A stretch of 64,000 nucleotides of DNA from Eriocheir sinensis. Lineage: Eukaryota; Arthropoda; Malacostraca; Decapoda; Varunidae. The stretch lies in the NCBI RefSeq assembly GCF_024679095.1, contig NC_066529.1, positions 4,568,366 to 4,632,365 on the forward strand, in the 5' to 3' direction. Both the position numbers and the translations under genes were made by a program. The notes below the pieces were generated by a model. That model saw only the letters and a program-made list of their open reading frames with translations. It made no database searches and was not told where the DNA came from. Shown here in pieces: positions 34,200-46,865 of this stretch (positions within the stretch are counted from its first letter, which is position 1; every line of letters starts with the position of its first letter).

Positions 34200-34500
34200 G
34201 GCTGAAGAGTTACAGGACTTGGCCATTTGACCTCCCCCTACCCCCCTCTCTGACCCCTACTCCCCTCTCCCACCCTCCTCTCCCTCCCACTCTCCCCCCT
34301 CCTTCCCCTTCAACCTCTCCCCTCTTCATCTCCTTCCTTTCAAGTTCTTCCAGCGCCCTCTCCCTCTATTTTTTTCCGGGGTTTCACTTCTTCATTCATT
34401 TCTCTCCTCGTTTTTTCTCCTTTCCCCTTCTCAGTTTTTCTTTTCTCTTTTTCTTTCTTTCTCTATTTCATTTCCTCAATTCGTTCTTCTTTGTCTCTAT
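34200..34500. other. Polypyrimidine block
   Basis: C-rich then T-rich; ends at a CT array (34520-34547). Confidence 0.7.
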
Positions 34501-34549
34501 TCCTATGTATTGTAGTGGTGCGCTCTCTCTCTCTCTCTCTCTCTCTCGA

Positions 34550-34650
34550 ACAGAACTGAACTTAGCAGAACAGAACAGAACAGAACTTAACAGAACAGAA
34601 CAGAACAGAACAGAACAGAACAGAACTGAACTTAACAGAACAGAACAGAA
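34550..34650. repeat. (CAGAA)n pentanucleotide tract
   Basis: CAGAACAGAACAGAAC runs with CTTAG/CTTAA variants at regular places, so a longer unit of about 30-70 bp is superimposed. Confidence 0.93.
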
Positions 34651-34678
34651 TAATATTCAAGTTACAACAACTGGAGTG

Positions 34679-34790
<112 letters not shown>

Positions 34791-34901
34791 AAAAATGGCC
34801 GGGGAGGAGGAGGGTGGTCCAGTGTATAGAGGAAAAGACATTTATTTTCAGGAAATTGGGACACGGAAGGCTAATGTGGCGAGGGGCGGGAGGAGGAAAA
34901 A

Positions 34902-34983
34902 GAGGAGGAGGAGGAGGAGGAGGAGGAGGAGGAGGAGGAGGAGGAGGAGGAGGAGGAGGAGGAGGAGGAGGAGGAGGAGGAGG
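34902..34983. repeat. (AGG)27 trinucleotide array
   Basis: Uninterrupted 82-bp array, the longest GGA array in the window. Confidence 0.97.
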
Positions 34984-35102
34984 AATGGCGGGTATGAGGA
35001 ATGAGATACAGAGCCATAAAAGTTAATGAAGGAAGACAGCATCACGGAGAAGAAGAAAAAAAAGAGGAAAAAATGGAATGTCATTAAAAGAAAGCCTAAT
35101 AA

Positions 35103-35233
<131 letters not shown>

Positions 35234-35283
35234 GAAGGCCATGTAATTTTAGACCTTAAGAGTCAGGTGTTTGTGTTTGGCCT

Positions 35284-35285
<2 letters not shown>

Positions 35286-35319
<34 letters not shown>
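35286..35319. repeat. (AC)17 microsatellite
   Basis: Uninterrupted. Confidence 0.94.
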
Positions 35320-35321
<2 letters not shown>

Positions 35322-35499
35322 ACACGCTATTTGTTTCTTGTCTCCCTCTTCCTCCTCTCCATCCATCGTCCTTGTCTTCCTTTCTCCTCTTCCTCCATTT
35401 CCTCTCCCTCTCTCTCCCCCCCCCCCCACCCCCCACCCCGCATCATTACACCTACACAGTCTCTACACTCTCTGGGGCTGGGTGACGCAGAACTCCTCT

Positions 35500-36115
35500 C
35501 TTGGGAAATAGGGGGAAAAGGTACTGTTGGGGAAATGTCAGGGAAGGAAGGGAGAGGGAGGAGTGGGGGGGGGGGGGAGAAGCAGATGTGGGGACTATAG
35601 TGATATCAGGTAGGAAGGGAGGGGGGCGAAGAGAGGGAGAAGGGCAGAAGGTAAGGGGACTGCTGGGGTACATGGGAGGAAGCGAAGGGGATAGGTGTGA
35701 AAGGTGGGTGTCTAGGGTATTAGTAGAGGCAGGTAAGGGGGGAAGGTGGAGTATGAGGGGGTAAGGGAAGGGAAGAGGAAGTTAGGGTAGGTGTCTGGGG
35801 CATTCGTAGAGGTAATGGATGGCTGGGTTGTGGTTTAGGAAGTGGAATAAAGGTGGAAGAGGAGGAAAGGTGACAGGAAGAAAGGTGGAGGAAGAAAGGC
35901 AAGGGGAATGAAGCCTGATTGGAGAAGAGGAGTAGAATAGGAGAAAGAAGAGAAAGAGAAGAATTGGAGGAGGAATGAAGGAAAGATCAGGAATGAGAAG
36001 GAAGATTGAGAAAGAAAAACAAAATAAGATAAATAACAGGAAGCTGAGAATGAAGTGCAAGAAGATAGTAAAATAGAAAGCTAGAAAGAGAGAGAAATGA
36101 GAAGAGGTGAGCAAT
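35500..36115. other. G-rich then A-rich polypurine block
   Basis: GGGGAGA-type words with GTAGAGG repeats (35720 and 35810), then GAAAG-rich sequence. No gene. Confidence 0.75.
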
Positions 36116-36125
36116 GATATGGGAA

Positions 36126-36127
<2 letters not shown>

Positions 36128-36219
<92 letters not shown>
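36128..36219 (+). repeat. (GA)46 microsatellite
   Basis: Both flanks carry AATGAGAAGAGGTGARCWATGATA (about 36095 and 36220; again at about 36363), so the array sits inside a purine-rich tandem repeat of about 120-140 bp. Confidence 0.97.
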
Positions 36220-36222
<3 letters not shown>

Positions 36223-36679
36223 GAGAAGAGGTGAACTATGATAAGGAAAATGAAAATAAAGTAGATGCGAGAAAAGAAAATGAGGGATAAATAGGGAAGA
36301 GGATCTGGATAAGAAGAGGAAAGTGACTATGATAACGAAAAGGTAACAAAGAAAGAGAGAAAAATGAGAAGAGGTGAACTATGATACAGAAAAGAGAGGA
36401 AATGAAGACGAGAGTAAAGAAAAGGATGAATAAAGATGGAAGAGGCACAGGAAAAGAAGAAGAGAGAAGAGGAGAATGGGCCTGAATAGATAGCTTCATC
36501 ATCCCCCATTTTATTTTTCTCCCTCTCTTCCCGTCTCAATTTTTTCACCGGCAAAGTTTTTCACTCGCTCATTTTTTTCTCTCCTAATTGATGGGAACAA
36601 CACCGGCGTCTTTTTTTTCTTTTCTCTAACCGTGATAATTGTTTACAAGTCTGTGGTAATGGGCGCTGAGGCTTAGAAC

Positions 36680-36930
36680 AGGCTGGCGGCGGCGGTGGTG
36701 GTGGTGATGATGGTGGTGATGGTGGTGGTGGTGTTAACGATGTAGGGAAGGAATTGGAAGGTGATGAGCTGGAGTTTGAGGGGGGAAAAGGGAATGAGGT
36801 TTTTAGTGGTGGTGGTGATGGTGGTGGTGAGTGTGTTGTTGGATAATGATGTGTGAAGGAGTTGAAGGAGATTTTTTATTTCTTAGTGGTGGTGATGGAA
36901 GTTGATGGTTAGTGGTGGTGGTGGTGGTGG
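36680..36930. repeat. GGT-rich degenerate triplet repeat
   Basis: GGTGGTGGTGATGATGGTGG-like runs at 36692, 36805 and 36914. Confidence 0.85.
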
Positions 36931-36997
36931 TAATGAGAATAAATGCAAAAAAGATATATATATGGTTAAACTAGGAAATAACGGTGAGTATAAAAAG

Positions 36998-37155
<158 letters not shown>

Positions 37156-37169
37156 TTAATCAATTCATG

Positions 37170-37510
37170 TAGTATAATATTTCCTCTTTGTTCACTTTCT
37201 TTTTAGTTCTTCTTGTAGTTCTTCTCAACTATATTTTTTCCACCAACTATAATATCCACTTTCTCTCTCAGCATCTCCCTCATTCCTTCACATCTCACTT
37301 CTCTCTCCTTCCCTTCCCTTCATCTTCCCCTCATCATCACATCCCTCCCACCCTCTTTATTATTCTCTGTCTCGTAATCTCTCTTTCCTTCTTCCATTCT
37401 TCACCTCTTTCTTCCTTTGCCCTCCATCTCTCATCTATCTTCCTTCCTTCACCTTCTTTCTCATTCCTACATTCCTCATCTTCCTCTCTCTCTCTCATCT
37501 TGTTCTGATT
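37170..37510. other. Polypyrimidine block
   Basis: C/T-rich with TTCCTTC and CTCTCAT words; low-complexity frames. Confidence 0.7.
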
Positions 37511-37557
37511 TTCTGCGTTCTGATGACTCAAAAGCAGATTGATTTTCGGGCTAATAT

Positions 37558-37664
<107 letters not shown>

Positions 37665-37859
37665 GTAAGCTGATTAGAATAAAATAATAATAAGTAACAA
37701 ATGTACCAGGCATATTAAGTAAATTGATGAAATAGAAATAAACATATTAAATAGAATCGTAAATAAAAGACATCGAGTTATTTGTTCTAGTGAAATTGAC
37801 AAGCCAAATAAAGAGGATGACAATGTTTGATTTTAACGTAGTCTATCATAGTCAACTGC

Positions 37860-38292
37860 TTATTTTCGGCTGCCTAACAAGAGTAGACAACGTGGCTTCT
37901 AAAATCTAAACAGAGAATGATTGCGCTGCTACTTACTGGAGATGCTTAGTTTAATTGATGACTCGCAGCCTGGATTCACGGAGGGTAGATCATGTCACTC
38001 CAATCGTTTTTCCCCTTCTATAATAAAGTAATCGAGGCGGTAAATAGAGATGAAACTACTATGATCTTGAATTCTGTAAAGCTTCTGAGATAGTTCCTCG
38101 CCTCACCACCGGCTGTTATTAGAATTACAAGGTCAAGGAAGAGATGAAAAAATGGTGAAGTTATCAATAGGAACAAAGGAGCGCAATTCAGTGGTAAAAA
38201 TCGGACTGGGGGTGTGTTTCGAGTGGGATCCGATAGTTTTTTGATATCGGGTCCACTGCGGATGATACATGGATCGGCAGCGTAATTGAATC
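37860..38292 (+). pseudogene. Non-LTR retrotransposon (LINE) reverse transcriptase relic
   Basis: Short in-frame pieces follow the order of Jockey/CR1-type reverse transcriptases: SLIDDSQPGFTEGRSCHSN (about 37947-38004; family pattern QxGFxxGRSC), DLEFCKASEIVPRL (from 38063; family YLDFxKAFDxVPH, with the catalytic Asp replaced by Glu), a diverged piece matching SGVPQGSVLGP (about 38195-38230), and TADDTWIGS (38255-38281; the catalytic FADDT box). Frameshifts and stops separate the pieces, so it is dead. No endonuclease part was recognised upstream. Confidence 0.7.
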
Positions 38293-38294
38293 AG

Positions 38295-38524
38295 ATCAGG
38301 ACGATAGTGGTTTGCAAGACGAATAGAATCTGGTTTGATTTATCGGAGTTTTGCTGACTTTGGACTGTCCGGGGTGGCTGCGGGGCCGTTTTTTGTGTGT
38401 TTGGGCGGCTCTGATCACGGCCACTTCGGGATCTCCGGCGTAATGGGCGTGCGAGATAAAAGGATCATTGGATCGTCCCCGTCCCCAAACTGACTCCCTC
38501 TGGCGCCGCGGGAAGCCCTGCTGG

Positions 38525-38525
<1 letters not shown>
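38295..38525. other. GC-rich complex-sequence island after the LINE relic
   Basis: Non-repetitive sequence with CTGATCACGGCCACTTCGGG and CTCTGGCGCCGCGG. It could be further retrotransposon sequence or a conserved noncoding element. Confidence 0.3.
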
Positions 38526-38986
<461 letters not shown>

Positions 38987-38999
38987 GAGAGACAGAGAC

Positions 39000-39300
39000 A
39001 GGGAAACAGACATAGACAGAGAAAGAGAAAGAAAGAGAAGGGAGGGAAAGAAAAATTAGTATCTACTTTCAAGGGGAGGAAGAAAAGGGCAAAACAGGTA
39101 GTTGTTGAAAGGAAATGGGGTGACAAGGGGAAGAACCCATTACACGGAGGAGAGTAAAGAGTTAAGGGAGAGCGAGAGAGAGGGAGGGAAGGAGCGAATC
39201 TGCACAGAGGGAAGAGAATGTAGAGGAAGGAAGGACGTTAAGGAGGAGAGGTGGAAGGGTTGAGACTGGAAGGTGTAAAATTTAGGGAATAGGGTGACGA
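39000..39300. other. Polypurine sequence
   Basis: GAGAGAGGGAGGGAAGG-type words; no gene. Confidence 0.65.
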
Positions 39301-39303
39301 CGG

Positions 39304-39305
<2 letters not shown>

Positions 39306-39386
<81 letters not shown>
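39306..39386 (+). repeat. (GA)40 microsatellite
   Basis: Uninterrupted. Confidence 0.97.
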
Positions 39387-39389
<3 letters not shown>

Positions 39390-39399
39390 AGTATGCTCG

Positions 39400-39965
39400 T
39401 AGGTGGGGCTAAATTGGGTGAGAAAGAGAAGCGACATTGAGAGGATGATGTTAGGAAGAAAGGGGGACTGTGTAAGCGAAGAAGCAGCGGGAAAAACACA
39501 CATAGCTAGCAAGGGAGGATAAGGAAGGGGGAAGACTAGTTCAAAGGGAAATAAAAAGGGATGGAAAGGGCACTGAATAAGAGGAATAGGGATGAAGGTA
39601 AAGAGAAGAGACAGATATTAATAACAAGTAGTATGGCGGTAATAGTAACAGTAGATGGTATACGGAGGAATTACCCTGAAAGAACATAACAGTAGATTCA
39701 AAAGGAAAAAAAATATAACCAGAACAGAATAAAAGAGTATATAGGGCAGGAGGAAAAGGTTGAAAAAAATCCCTTACAATAGTTCGGAATAAAAAAATAT
39801 AAAACAGAATGAAAACAAACAAAAAAAGTTGCAACATACGACTAAACGAAATTAAACTGAAATGGTACGTAACAGCAAAACATATTGACAGTTTATGACC
39901 AACTTTGTTTTTATCAATTGTTGTGGAAAAACCTGTTGTCGCATCTACTGTTATGATTTGCCGTG
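39400..39965. other. A/G-rich then mixed intronic sequence
   Basis: Purine-rich to about 39700, A-rich to 39870, then mixed. No repeat unit or gene recognised. Confidence 0.55.
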
Positions 39966-39972
39966 CGTGCTG

Positions 39973-39973
<1 letters not shown>

Positions 39974-40005
<32 letters not shown>
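39974..40005. repeat. (GT)16 microsatellite
   Basis: Uninterrupted. Confidence 0.94.
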
Positions 40006-40006
<1 letters not shown>

Positions 40007-40249
40007 TTGTTCGTGTGACCTAAATATACGTACAGCGAGACAATGGAATATCGTTATCAAAGCCAATATTTGTATTTTAAATAGTTGTTTAATAAGGGTG
40101 AATGGAGGGAAGGATAGGGATGCAACGTGATCAGAAGGGGAAGGAAGTCAGGCATCTCCGCTTACGAGCTCTTTGATATACTAATTTGTTTGAAGATGAC
40201 GCTTTATCAGGACCACTGGGATAGACTAATATAAAAAGCTGCCCCTGCA

Positions 40250-40322
40250 AAATTAGCGTGGGGTGAAAGATTAGACGCCGATGTAGATTGTGGGTTCGAA
40301 TCCTAATTGGGTTAAATGAGGC

Positions 40323-40330
<8 letters not shown>
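40250..40330 (+). mobile_element. Probable tRNA-derived SINE head
   Basis: GGTTCGAATCC at 40293-40303 is a perfect polymerase III B box. TAGCGTGGGG at 40254-40263 fits an A box about 40 bp earlier. The sequence then passes into ATT, ATC and GA arrays, the usual layout for an old SINE with a simple-sequence tail. No second copy of the body was found. Confidence 0.5.
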
Positions 40331-40494
<164 letters not shown>

Positions 40495-40586
40495 AACAGA
40501 CTAACTCATCTTGTCAGCCTCCGGTAATGGTTCGTTAATGACCCTGTCTGAGCCGGGACGGGACGCGCGGAAATTGACTCTACCTC

Positions 40587-40588
<2 letters not shown>

Positions 40589-40677
<89 letters not shown>
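40589..40677 (+). repeat. (GA)44 microsatellite
   Basis: Uninterrupted; separated from the previous GA array by 96 bp of complex sequence. Confidence 0.97.
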
Positions 40678-40680
<3 letters not shown>

Positions 40681-40804
40681 GGGTGGGGAGAAGGAATGAA
40701 TATCTGTGTGGGGAGGAGTTGACTCGGTTAGGAAGAAGTTAAGAGAGGGTTGGGGTAAACCTATAAGGAGGGAGAGCAGGGAGGAATATAGTTAAGAAAG
40801 GGTT

Positions 40805-41000
40805 AGGAAAGGAGGAAGAGAAGTCTGGGGAGGAGGAGGAAGAAGGGGGAGAAGAGTATGGGGAGGAGGAGGAAGAAGAGGGAGAAGAGTGTGGGGAGGA
40901 GGAGAAAGAAGGGGAGGAGGAGGAAGAAGTGGGAGAAGAGTATGGGGAGGAGGAGGAAGAAGACGAAGAAGAGTATGGGGAGAAAGTTCATGAAGAAGAG
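40805..41000. repeat. GGA-rich minisatellite, about 27-54-bp unit
   Basis: AGAAGAGTATGGGGAGGAGGAGGAAGAAG-like units recur at about 40849, 40880 (GTGTGG variant), 40935 and 40967. Confidence 0.85.
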
Positions 41001-41015
41001 AGAGGATGACGATAC

Positions 41016-41145
<130 letters not shown>

Positions 41146-41530
41146 ACTGATACAGCTTTTCAAATAGAGACAGACGGGGAGGCTTGACAGACAGGCTAAC
41201 GGAACACGATACTTTTAATTATTATGAACTGCCGGGAATCAAATTTGCTGGAACTAGAAACCAGAAGTGAAGAAAATTAAGGGAATCACGGAAGCAGGGA
41301 AAAATTGTGCATAGAGATAGATATTCCCTTTTTGTAACTAATTATATATAAAAAAAAATTGTGATTGAGTTCGTAGCGTATGTTCCTTTAAGTTCGTGTT
41401 TGTGGTTCGTATCTACAGGATGAAAAATGAACAAAAAAAAAGAAAAGAAATTGCAGCATAAATGGAAAAGGAAACAGGAAGAAAGGATTATATATGTAAA
41501 GAAAAACTAAAGAACGAAAGAAAGGAAGAA

Positions 41531-41666
<136 letters not shown>

Positions 41667-41689
41667 GACACCCTTTTCAATACAACAAT

Positions 41690-41760
41690 TCAAATCACTC
41701 GCCAGGATTCGAACCCGTGCCCCCGTTGAAGTAAAGCCACAGAAGTCATAATAAAGGTGT
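41690..41760 (-). mobile_element. tRNA-like B box fragment
   Basis: On the minus strand GGTTCGAATCC (41705-41715) follows GGGGGCACG. No well-placed A box was found, so this may be a truncated SINE. Its 3' side faces the GA array at 41534-41661 (CT on this strand). Confidence 0.35.
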
Positions 41761-41764
41761 TTCC

Positions 41765-42000
41765 CCGCCAGCAGGAAGGTCAGTGCATTGCTAAGTCGCG
41801 GGAGCCTCGGCCCGGCGCCCATCAGGGATGCACGGGGCTGCCCGGCTCTCCGCGCCTCGTTACGGTTATTGCAAAAGTTTAATCCGTTTGTCGCGGAGCA
41901 AAGAGGATGATTCCGCTTCTCTGTAACAAACACTGCAACTGGGTGGAAAAGGAATTTAATGTTTCGTTCCCAGAAGAAATGCCGCCTTTACGACAGATTG
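41765..42000. other. Complex GC-balanced island
   Basis: Non-repetitive sequence including TTACGGTTATTGCAAAAGTTTAATCCG. Candidate noncoding element. Confidence 0.3.
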
Positions 42001-42126
42001 ATTATATTTTCCTACCATTAAAACCCTTAAGAGCTTAATGCCCATAGGTACTCCTCGTCAGTGTAATCTTAATAACGATAAACAGAAAGACAAACGGACA
42101 TACTCAACCTTCTAGTACTTCTATTT

Positions 42127-42165
<39 letters not shown>

Positions 42166-42181
42166 CTACTACTACGACTAC
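42127..42181. repeat. (ACT)n trinucleotide array, interrupted
   Basis: ACT runs with CCT and CGA interruptions. Confidence 0.93.
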
Positions 42182-42199
42182 TTCTACTACTTATACTAT

Positions 42200-42460
42200 T
42201 AAACTGCTTTGTCACTTAGCACCGATCAATAGGGATTTTTCGAACAACTAATTCACTTCACGGTGGAAATGTGATATATGATCTTGACATTCGCCGTGGT
42301 TTCGTCCTCTCTCCATGTTGTACAAAATCAAGTTTAATGCATTTCAACCTCAGCAATTCAGCGCTCCAGATCATGTTGTGCTACCATTTAGGCCACCTTG
42401 ATATTCCGTAGCACAACTCTATTACCGCTGCAGCCAGGGAGACATTATGCATCCCAGTTC
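42200..42460. other. Mixed intronic sequence
   Basis: Complex sequence without repeats or recognisable exon. Confidence 0.4.
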
Positions 42461-42461
42461 C

Positions 42462-42463
<2 letters not shown>

Positions 42464-42510
<47 letters not shown>
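42464..42510. repeat. (GT)23 microsatellite
   Basis: Uninterrupted. Confidence 0.95.
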
Positions 42511-42512
<2 letters not shown>

Positions 42513-42544
42513 TGCCCCCGATTACGTTATCCTAAATGTTGTTT

Positions 42545-42905
42545 TGAAGTATTTACCGTGACGCAGCAATCAGCAATTACCTGGCCGGGGCAACAATGCA
42601 GGTAAACAAGCATTAAAGCAAGAAAGTCAGAGAGTGAGTGAGAGACTATTGCATTTTACCGCTGCCGCCATTCGCTAATTGCTCGCTCGTCCCCCTTTCC
42701 GCGAACTAGCATTGTGGCGCGAAAACAAAGAACGGTATTTGTTTCATCGGATTCCGCAGCGTATTACGTACAAATTAATCGAAGCAAAAGGACATACATG
42801 ATTTTTTTTGCGTGAAGCGACCCGCGGCGCGGATTATACAAGTGAACATTATATTGAAACGCGGCGAGTAAGCAAAGCAAGCAGCGGCCGGGATTGGTGA
42901 TATGT
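42545..42905. other. Long complex-sequence island, candidate conserved noncoding element
   Basis: About 360 bp without simple repeats, with CGCTAATTGCTCGC, TATTACGTACAAATTAATCG and two CGCGGCG-type words. It is bounded on both sides by GT arrays and is the longest such island in the intron. Function is unknown. Confidence 0.4.
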
Positions 42906-42929
42906 TTTGTATGCCAGCTTGACCCATTG

Positions 42930-42930
<1 letters not shown>

Positions 42931-42962
<32 letters not shown>
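42931..42962. repeat. (TG)16 microsatellite
   Basis: Uninterrupted. Confidence 0.94.
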
Positions 42963-42966
<4 letters not shown>

Positions 42967-42969
42967 GCA

Positions 42970-43500
42970 TTGAGTGTTCTAAACAGATACATTTATTAAT
43001 AGTTTGATTGATATGTAAGTGGACGTATATCTTTTTGAACATTGAAACTGCTGTACTTGATAAATAAAAGATCTGATAAGATTGCTAAAGGGTCCAACGT
43101 AAATATTAATGTAGAAAAATATAACTCCATGAAGCTTGAATTATACACACCTAGTAAAAGTGCAGGACTGGGATATATACAAAACTTAAAATATAGATCA
43201 TGATTATGTAAAAACCAGACATGTAAGGGACACAATTAAAAACGAAAATGCGAATAATAATAAATTGATAAAGAGCGAACAGGAACTACAGGCACAAAAT
43301 ATAAAGACGAGAATTGAACTAAAGTGAATATCGGATCTAAGTAAAAAACAAATAGCAAGATAAAAAAAGATGGACTAAAAATAAAAATAAAAACATGACT
43401 AGAGACACGTACAAAAGGTCACAGGTAAGGAGGCGTGTCAGCGTTGCGAACAGGTGTGAGGTGTTGGCTGATGATGATGATGGATAGATGTTGAGCAAGA
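42970..43500. other. A-rich intronic sequence
   Basis: No repeat unit, island or exon recognised. Confidence 0.45.
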
Positions 43501-43507
43501 GGCGTTA

Positions 43508-43509
<2 letters not shown>

Positions 43510-43569
<60 letters not shown>

Positions 43570-43628
43570 AGGTGACACCACATTAACTTATCGCTTCACA
43601 ATTCTCAGAGACCTTGACGGCGCATGAG

Positions 43629-43693
<65 letters not shown>
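43510..43693. repeat. (GT)29 facing (CA)32, inverted pair
   Basis: GT array 43510-43567 and CA array 43630-43693 are separated by 62 bp. In a transcript they could pair to form a long GU/CA-type hairpin stem. Confidence 0.96.
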
Positions 43694-43694
<1 letters not shown>

Positions 43695-43899
43695 CCTATG
43701 TTACGAAATACGAATATCCGATTACGATGTCGCGGTATGATTTACGTTGCCTTGGTCTGTCTCTTTTGCAACAATAACAATAAAAATAAAAATATGAAAG
43801 CACGCTCGTAGAATAGCAAAAAGAGACAGACAGCTGCAATCCCATAGACAAAGAATGAAAGAAAGACAGACATATAGACATGGACTGATATTAGTACTC

Positions 43900-44262
43900 T
43901 ACAAAAGGGGAAAAAAAGGTAGAGAGGAGGCCGTTGATGGAGAAAACTTAAGAGGAAGGGAATGAAGAGGAAGAGGACTGGCGGGAGGAAAAGGAAGTAA
44001 AATACGAGGAAACTGGATTACTGTCAAGGAAGGGAAAAGTAGAAGAAATTACATCATGTCAGAGAGGAATGGGAGGCAGACGAGGAGGAGGAGGAGGAAG
44101 ATGGGAAACGGAAAGAGAGGAAAAGGAAAGATGAAGGTACAGGAAGAGATTTGGAGAATAGAGGACAGGAGAGAAGGAAGTTAGGGAGAAAAAAGAGGGT
44201 AAGAAAAAGAAGATAAGGGAAGGAGAGAGAAATATAGAGGAAAAGGAGGTATTAGGAGATAA
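43900..44262. other. Polypurine block
   Basis: GGAAGAGG/GAGGAGGAGGAGGAAG words (GGA run at 44083-44098). No gene. Confidence 0.7.
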
Positions 44263-44264
44263 AT

Positions 44265-44396
<132 letters not shown>

Positions 44397-44459
44397 TTTC
44401 CGGAGGTGCTCAGAGTCTAGGGAAAAATGTCCTGAGAAATGAAAGGAAATATGTAAGGT

Positions 44460-44487
44460 CCTCCTCCTCCTCCTCCTCCTCCTCCTC
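44460..44487. repeat. (CTC)9 triplet array
   Basis: Uninterrupted. Confidence 0.93.
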
Positions 44488-44536
44488 TCTTACGGTCCGC
44501 CATTTGTGAGGAAGTTGTAGGACAGTGAATTAATGA

Positions 44537-44538
<2 letters not shown>

Positions 44539-44590
<52 letters not shown>
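44539..44590. repeat. (GT)23 then GCGCGC
   Basis: GT array ending in a short alternating GC run. Confidence 0.95.
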
Positions 44591-44689
44591 TAAACCTACG
44601 TGTATCGCCTCTTGCCTTCCCTTTTTTTAATATGATGTTGCTTCACGCCAGATTCTGATGACATAAAATATAACAGAAAATTGCTAGGA

Positions 44690-45065
44690 AAATAATCTTG
44701 TATGCAGAACGTGTAGGGAAGACGAAGGGAAAGGAAAGGAGAAGATGGAGGAAGAAGAGAAGGAGTAGGAAGAGGAATAGGAGAAGGAAGTTGGTAGTGA
44801 CAGGTGAAGAGGAAGACAGGGAGGAGGAAGCGAAGAAGACAAGGAGAGGGAAGTTGATAGACAGATAAATGAAGAGGGAGACAAGAAGGAGGAAAAAGGA
44901 AGAGGAAAGACAGAGACGAGGAAAAGTTAGGAGTATAATGAAAACGAAGGAAGGAAAACGAATGATATAAGGAGGAGGAGGAGGAGGAGGAGGAAAAGGG
45001 ATGTGAGAGGAAGACAGAGATAGGAGAGAGAGAGGAAATCGGAGTAGAAGGAAAGATAGCATAGA
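44690..45065. repeat. Purine-rich loose repeat, about 60-70-bp unit
   Basis: GAGGAAGACAGGGAGGAGGAAG, GAGGGAGACAAGAAGGAGGAAA and AAGTTGGTAGTGACAGGTGAAGAGG / AAGTTGATAGACAGATAAATGAAGAGG recur (about 44790 and 44851). A GGA run lies at 44972-44992. Minus frames are Ser/Leu/Pro low-complexity. Confidence 0.65.
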
Positions 45066-45069
45066 ACAT

Positions 45070-45430
45070 TTTAAGGTGATTTTTGTTATAAGTATCCTTC
45101 TATTTCCTTATTCCTATGCATGTTGTCTCTTCAGGGCCATTGTAAAAAAAGATCAATAATTTCATATATTTCTCTTCATTAAAACTTCCCTGGTGTTTGC
45201 TGTTATTTTTTTTCTTTTGCTCATGTTCTTCGTTATATATTTTCTTTCCTCGACTCCGCTGTTTGATTGTTCGCTCCGTACTCTTTCCTTTGTTTAGCTC
45301 TTTTTATGTTACTTCTATCCAACTGTTCCTCTTTTTCAATACTTTGCTGATATGTTTCAATACACGGAACAATTGAAGAGCTAAAAATGTAGTGATATTA
45401 AAAAAGAACCTTGATGCCGTATTAAGAGAA
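45070..45430. other. T-rich mixed intronic sequence
   Basis: No repeats or exon recognised. Confidence 0.45.
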
Positions 45431-45435
45431 GGTGC

Positions 45436-45438
<3 letters not shown>

Positions 45439-45477
<39 letters not shown>
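45439..45477. repeat. (TG)19 microsatellite
   Basis: Uninterrupted. Confidence 0.95.
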
Positions 45478-45478
<1 letters not shown>

Positions 45479-45499
45479 CCCCGAAGGCGGTATAAATAA

Positions 45500-46050
45500 T
45501 TGAGATCGAAGGGAGGAAGAAGATTAAAAGAGGAGAAGAAAGAGACAGTGGTAGGAAGAGGAAGAAGAGCAAGAACAGGATTGCAAGAGGAGGAACAGAA
45601 AGAGGAAAAGGAAAAAGAAATGTCAGTAGGAAGCGGAAATGAAAAGGGAAATGTACAAAGAGGAAGAGGAAGAGAAAAAAATAGGAGGAAGAGAAAAGGG
45701 AAGAGAAAGAAAGGGCATTTGGATAAGGTGGAGAAAGATGAATAAAAAGAACGCAAAGGGAGAAGAAGGAGAGAAAGAGGAAAAGAAGGCAAAAGAAGGA
45801 GGAGAAGAAGGAGAGAAAGAGGAAAAGAAGGAGGAGAAGAGGGAGAGAAAAAGGAAAAGAAGGCAAAAGAAGGAGGAGAGAAAGGAAAAGACAGCAAAAT
45901 AAGGAGAAGAAGGAGAGAAAGAGGCAGAAGAAGGCAAGAGGAGGAGGAGGAGGAGGAAAGAAAGAGGAAAAGAAGACAGAAGGAAGGAGGACGAGTTGGA
46001 GGAGTAGGAGGAGAATCAGGAGAAGGAGAAAGAGGAGGAGGAGGAGCAGC
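45500..46050. repeat. Polypurine block with about 30-bp degenerate repeat
   Basis: GGAGAAGAAGGAGAGAAAGAGGAAAAGAAGGCAAAAGAA-like words recur from 45755 to 45980. Frames on both strands are Lys/Glu/Arg or Ser/Leu/Phe low-complexity. Confidence 0.75.
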
Positions 46051-46054
46051 TCTT

Positions 46055-46260
46055 CCATTGTGGTCGGGAGCGCCTGGGGGCCGCTTAGATTAGCCTGTCT
46101 GTTTGTTTGTGTGTTTGTTATCTGTCGGCGCTATCTTCCCGTCCATCAAGACGCCCAAGACGGATTGCTTTCATTAAAACTTCCCCGAAAACAAGTTACT
46201 GACGCGCTTCCTCTTTCTCCTCCACTTCCTCTTCCTCTTCCTCGCCTCTGACTGCTACGC
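46055..46260. other. Complex-sequence island
   Basis: Non-repetitive, with GGCGCTATCTTCCCGTCC and CCCCGAAAACAAGTTACTGACG. Candidate noncoding element. Confidence 0.3.
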
Positions 46261-46812
46261 CTTTTTTCTTTTTTTTCCTTTCATTTTCTTCCTTATTTTT
46301 TTCTGCTGCTGTTCTGTTCTCGTTGTTTATTACTCTGTTGGTCTGTAAATCTATCTATCTGTCTATCTATCTATGTGTCTATATTTTCTATCCTCTGTTT
46401 TATGGTATTGTTTTTACTAGTTCTTTTATGTCTGTCTGTCTCTCTGTCTCCGTTGTTATCTATCTTAATTTACTGAGCGTGTGTTTTTTGCCCTTCACTC
46501 TATCCTATTTTTCTTCGTCTCGTCTTCCTGCTACACTTATTTCCTTCTCTCTCTATATATAATTGACTTTTACTTCTCACTCCCTCTCTCTGTGAATCCA
46601 TATACATCTCTCTGTGTGTGGATTATCCTTCTCTTTACTTGTCATTCATCTCCTTCTACCCTTGTCCACCCAGCAGTGAAGGAGTATCGGGTGTCAGTTT
46701 GGGGTTGTGAGGTTTCTGTCGTACCCAAAGATCCGTCGTTTCTGAGCTCGTTCATTCGGAGAGAGTGCTGGCTGGTGAACGCAAGTCTATCGTGTGGTCT
46801 GACCTTGGTGAA

Positions 46813-46813
<1 letters not shown>

Positions 46814-46865
<52 letters not shown>

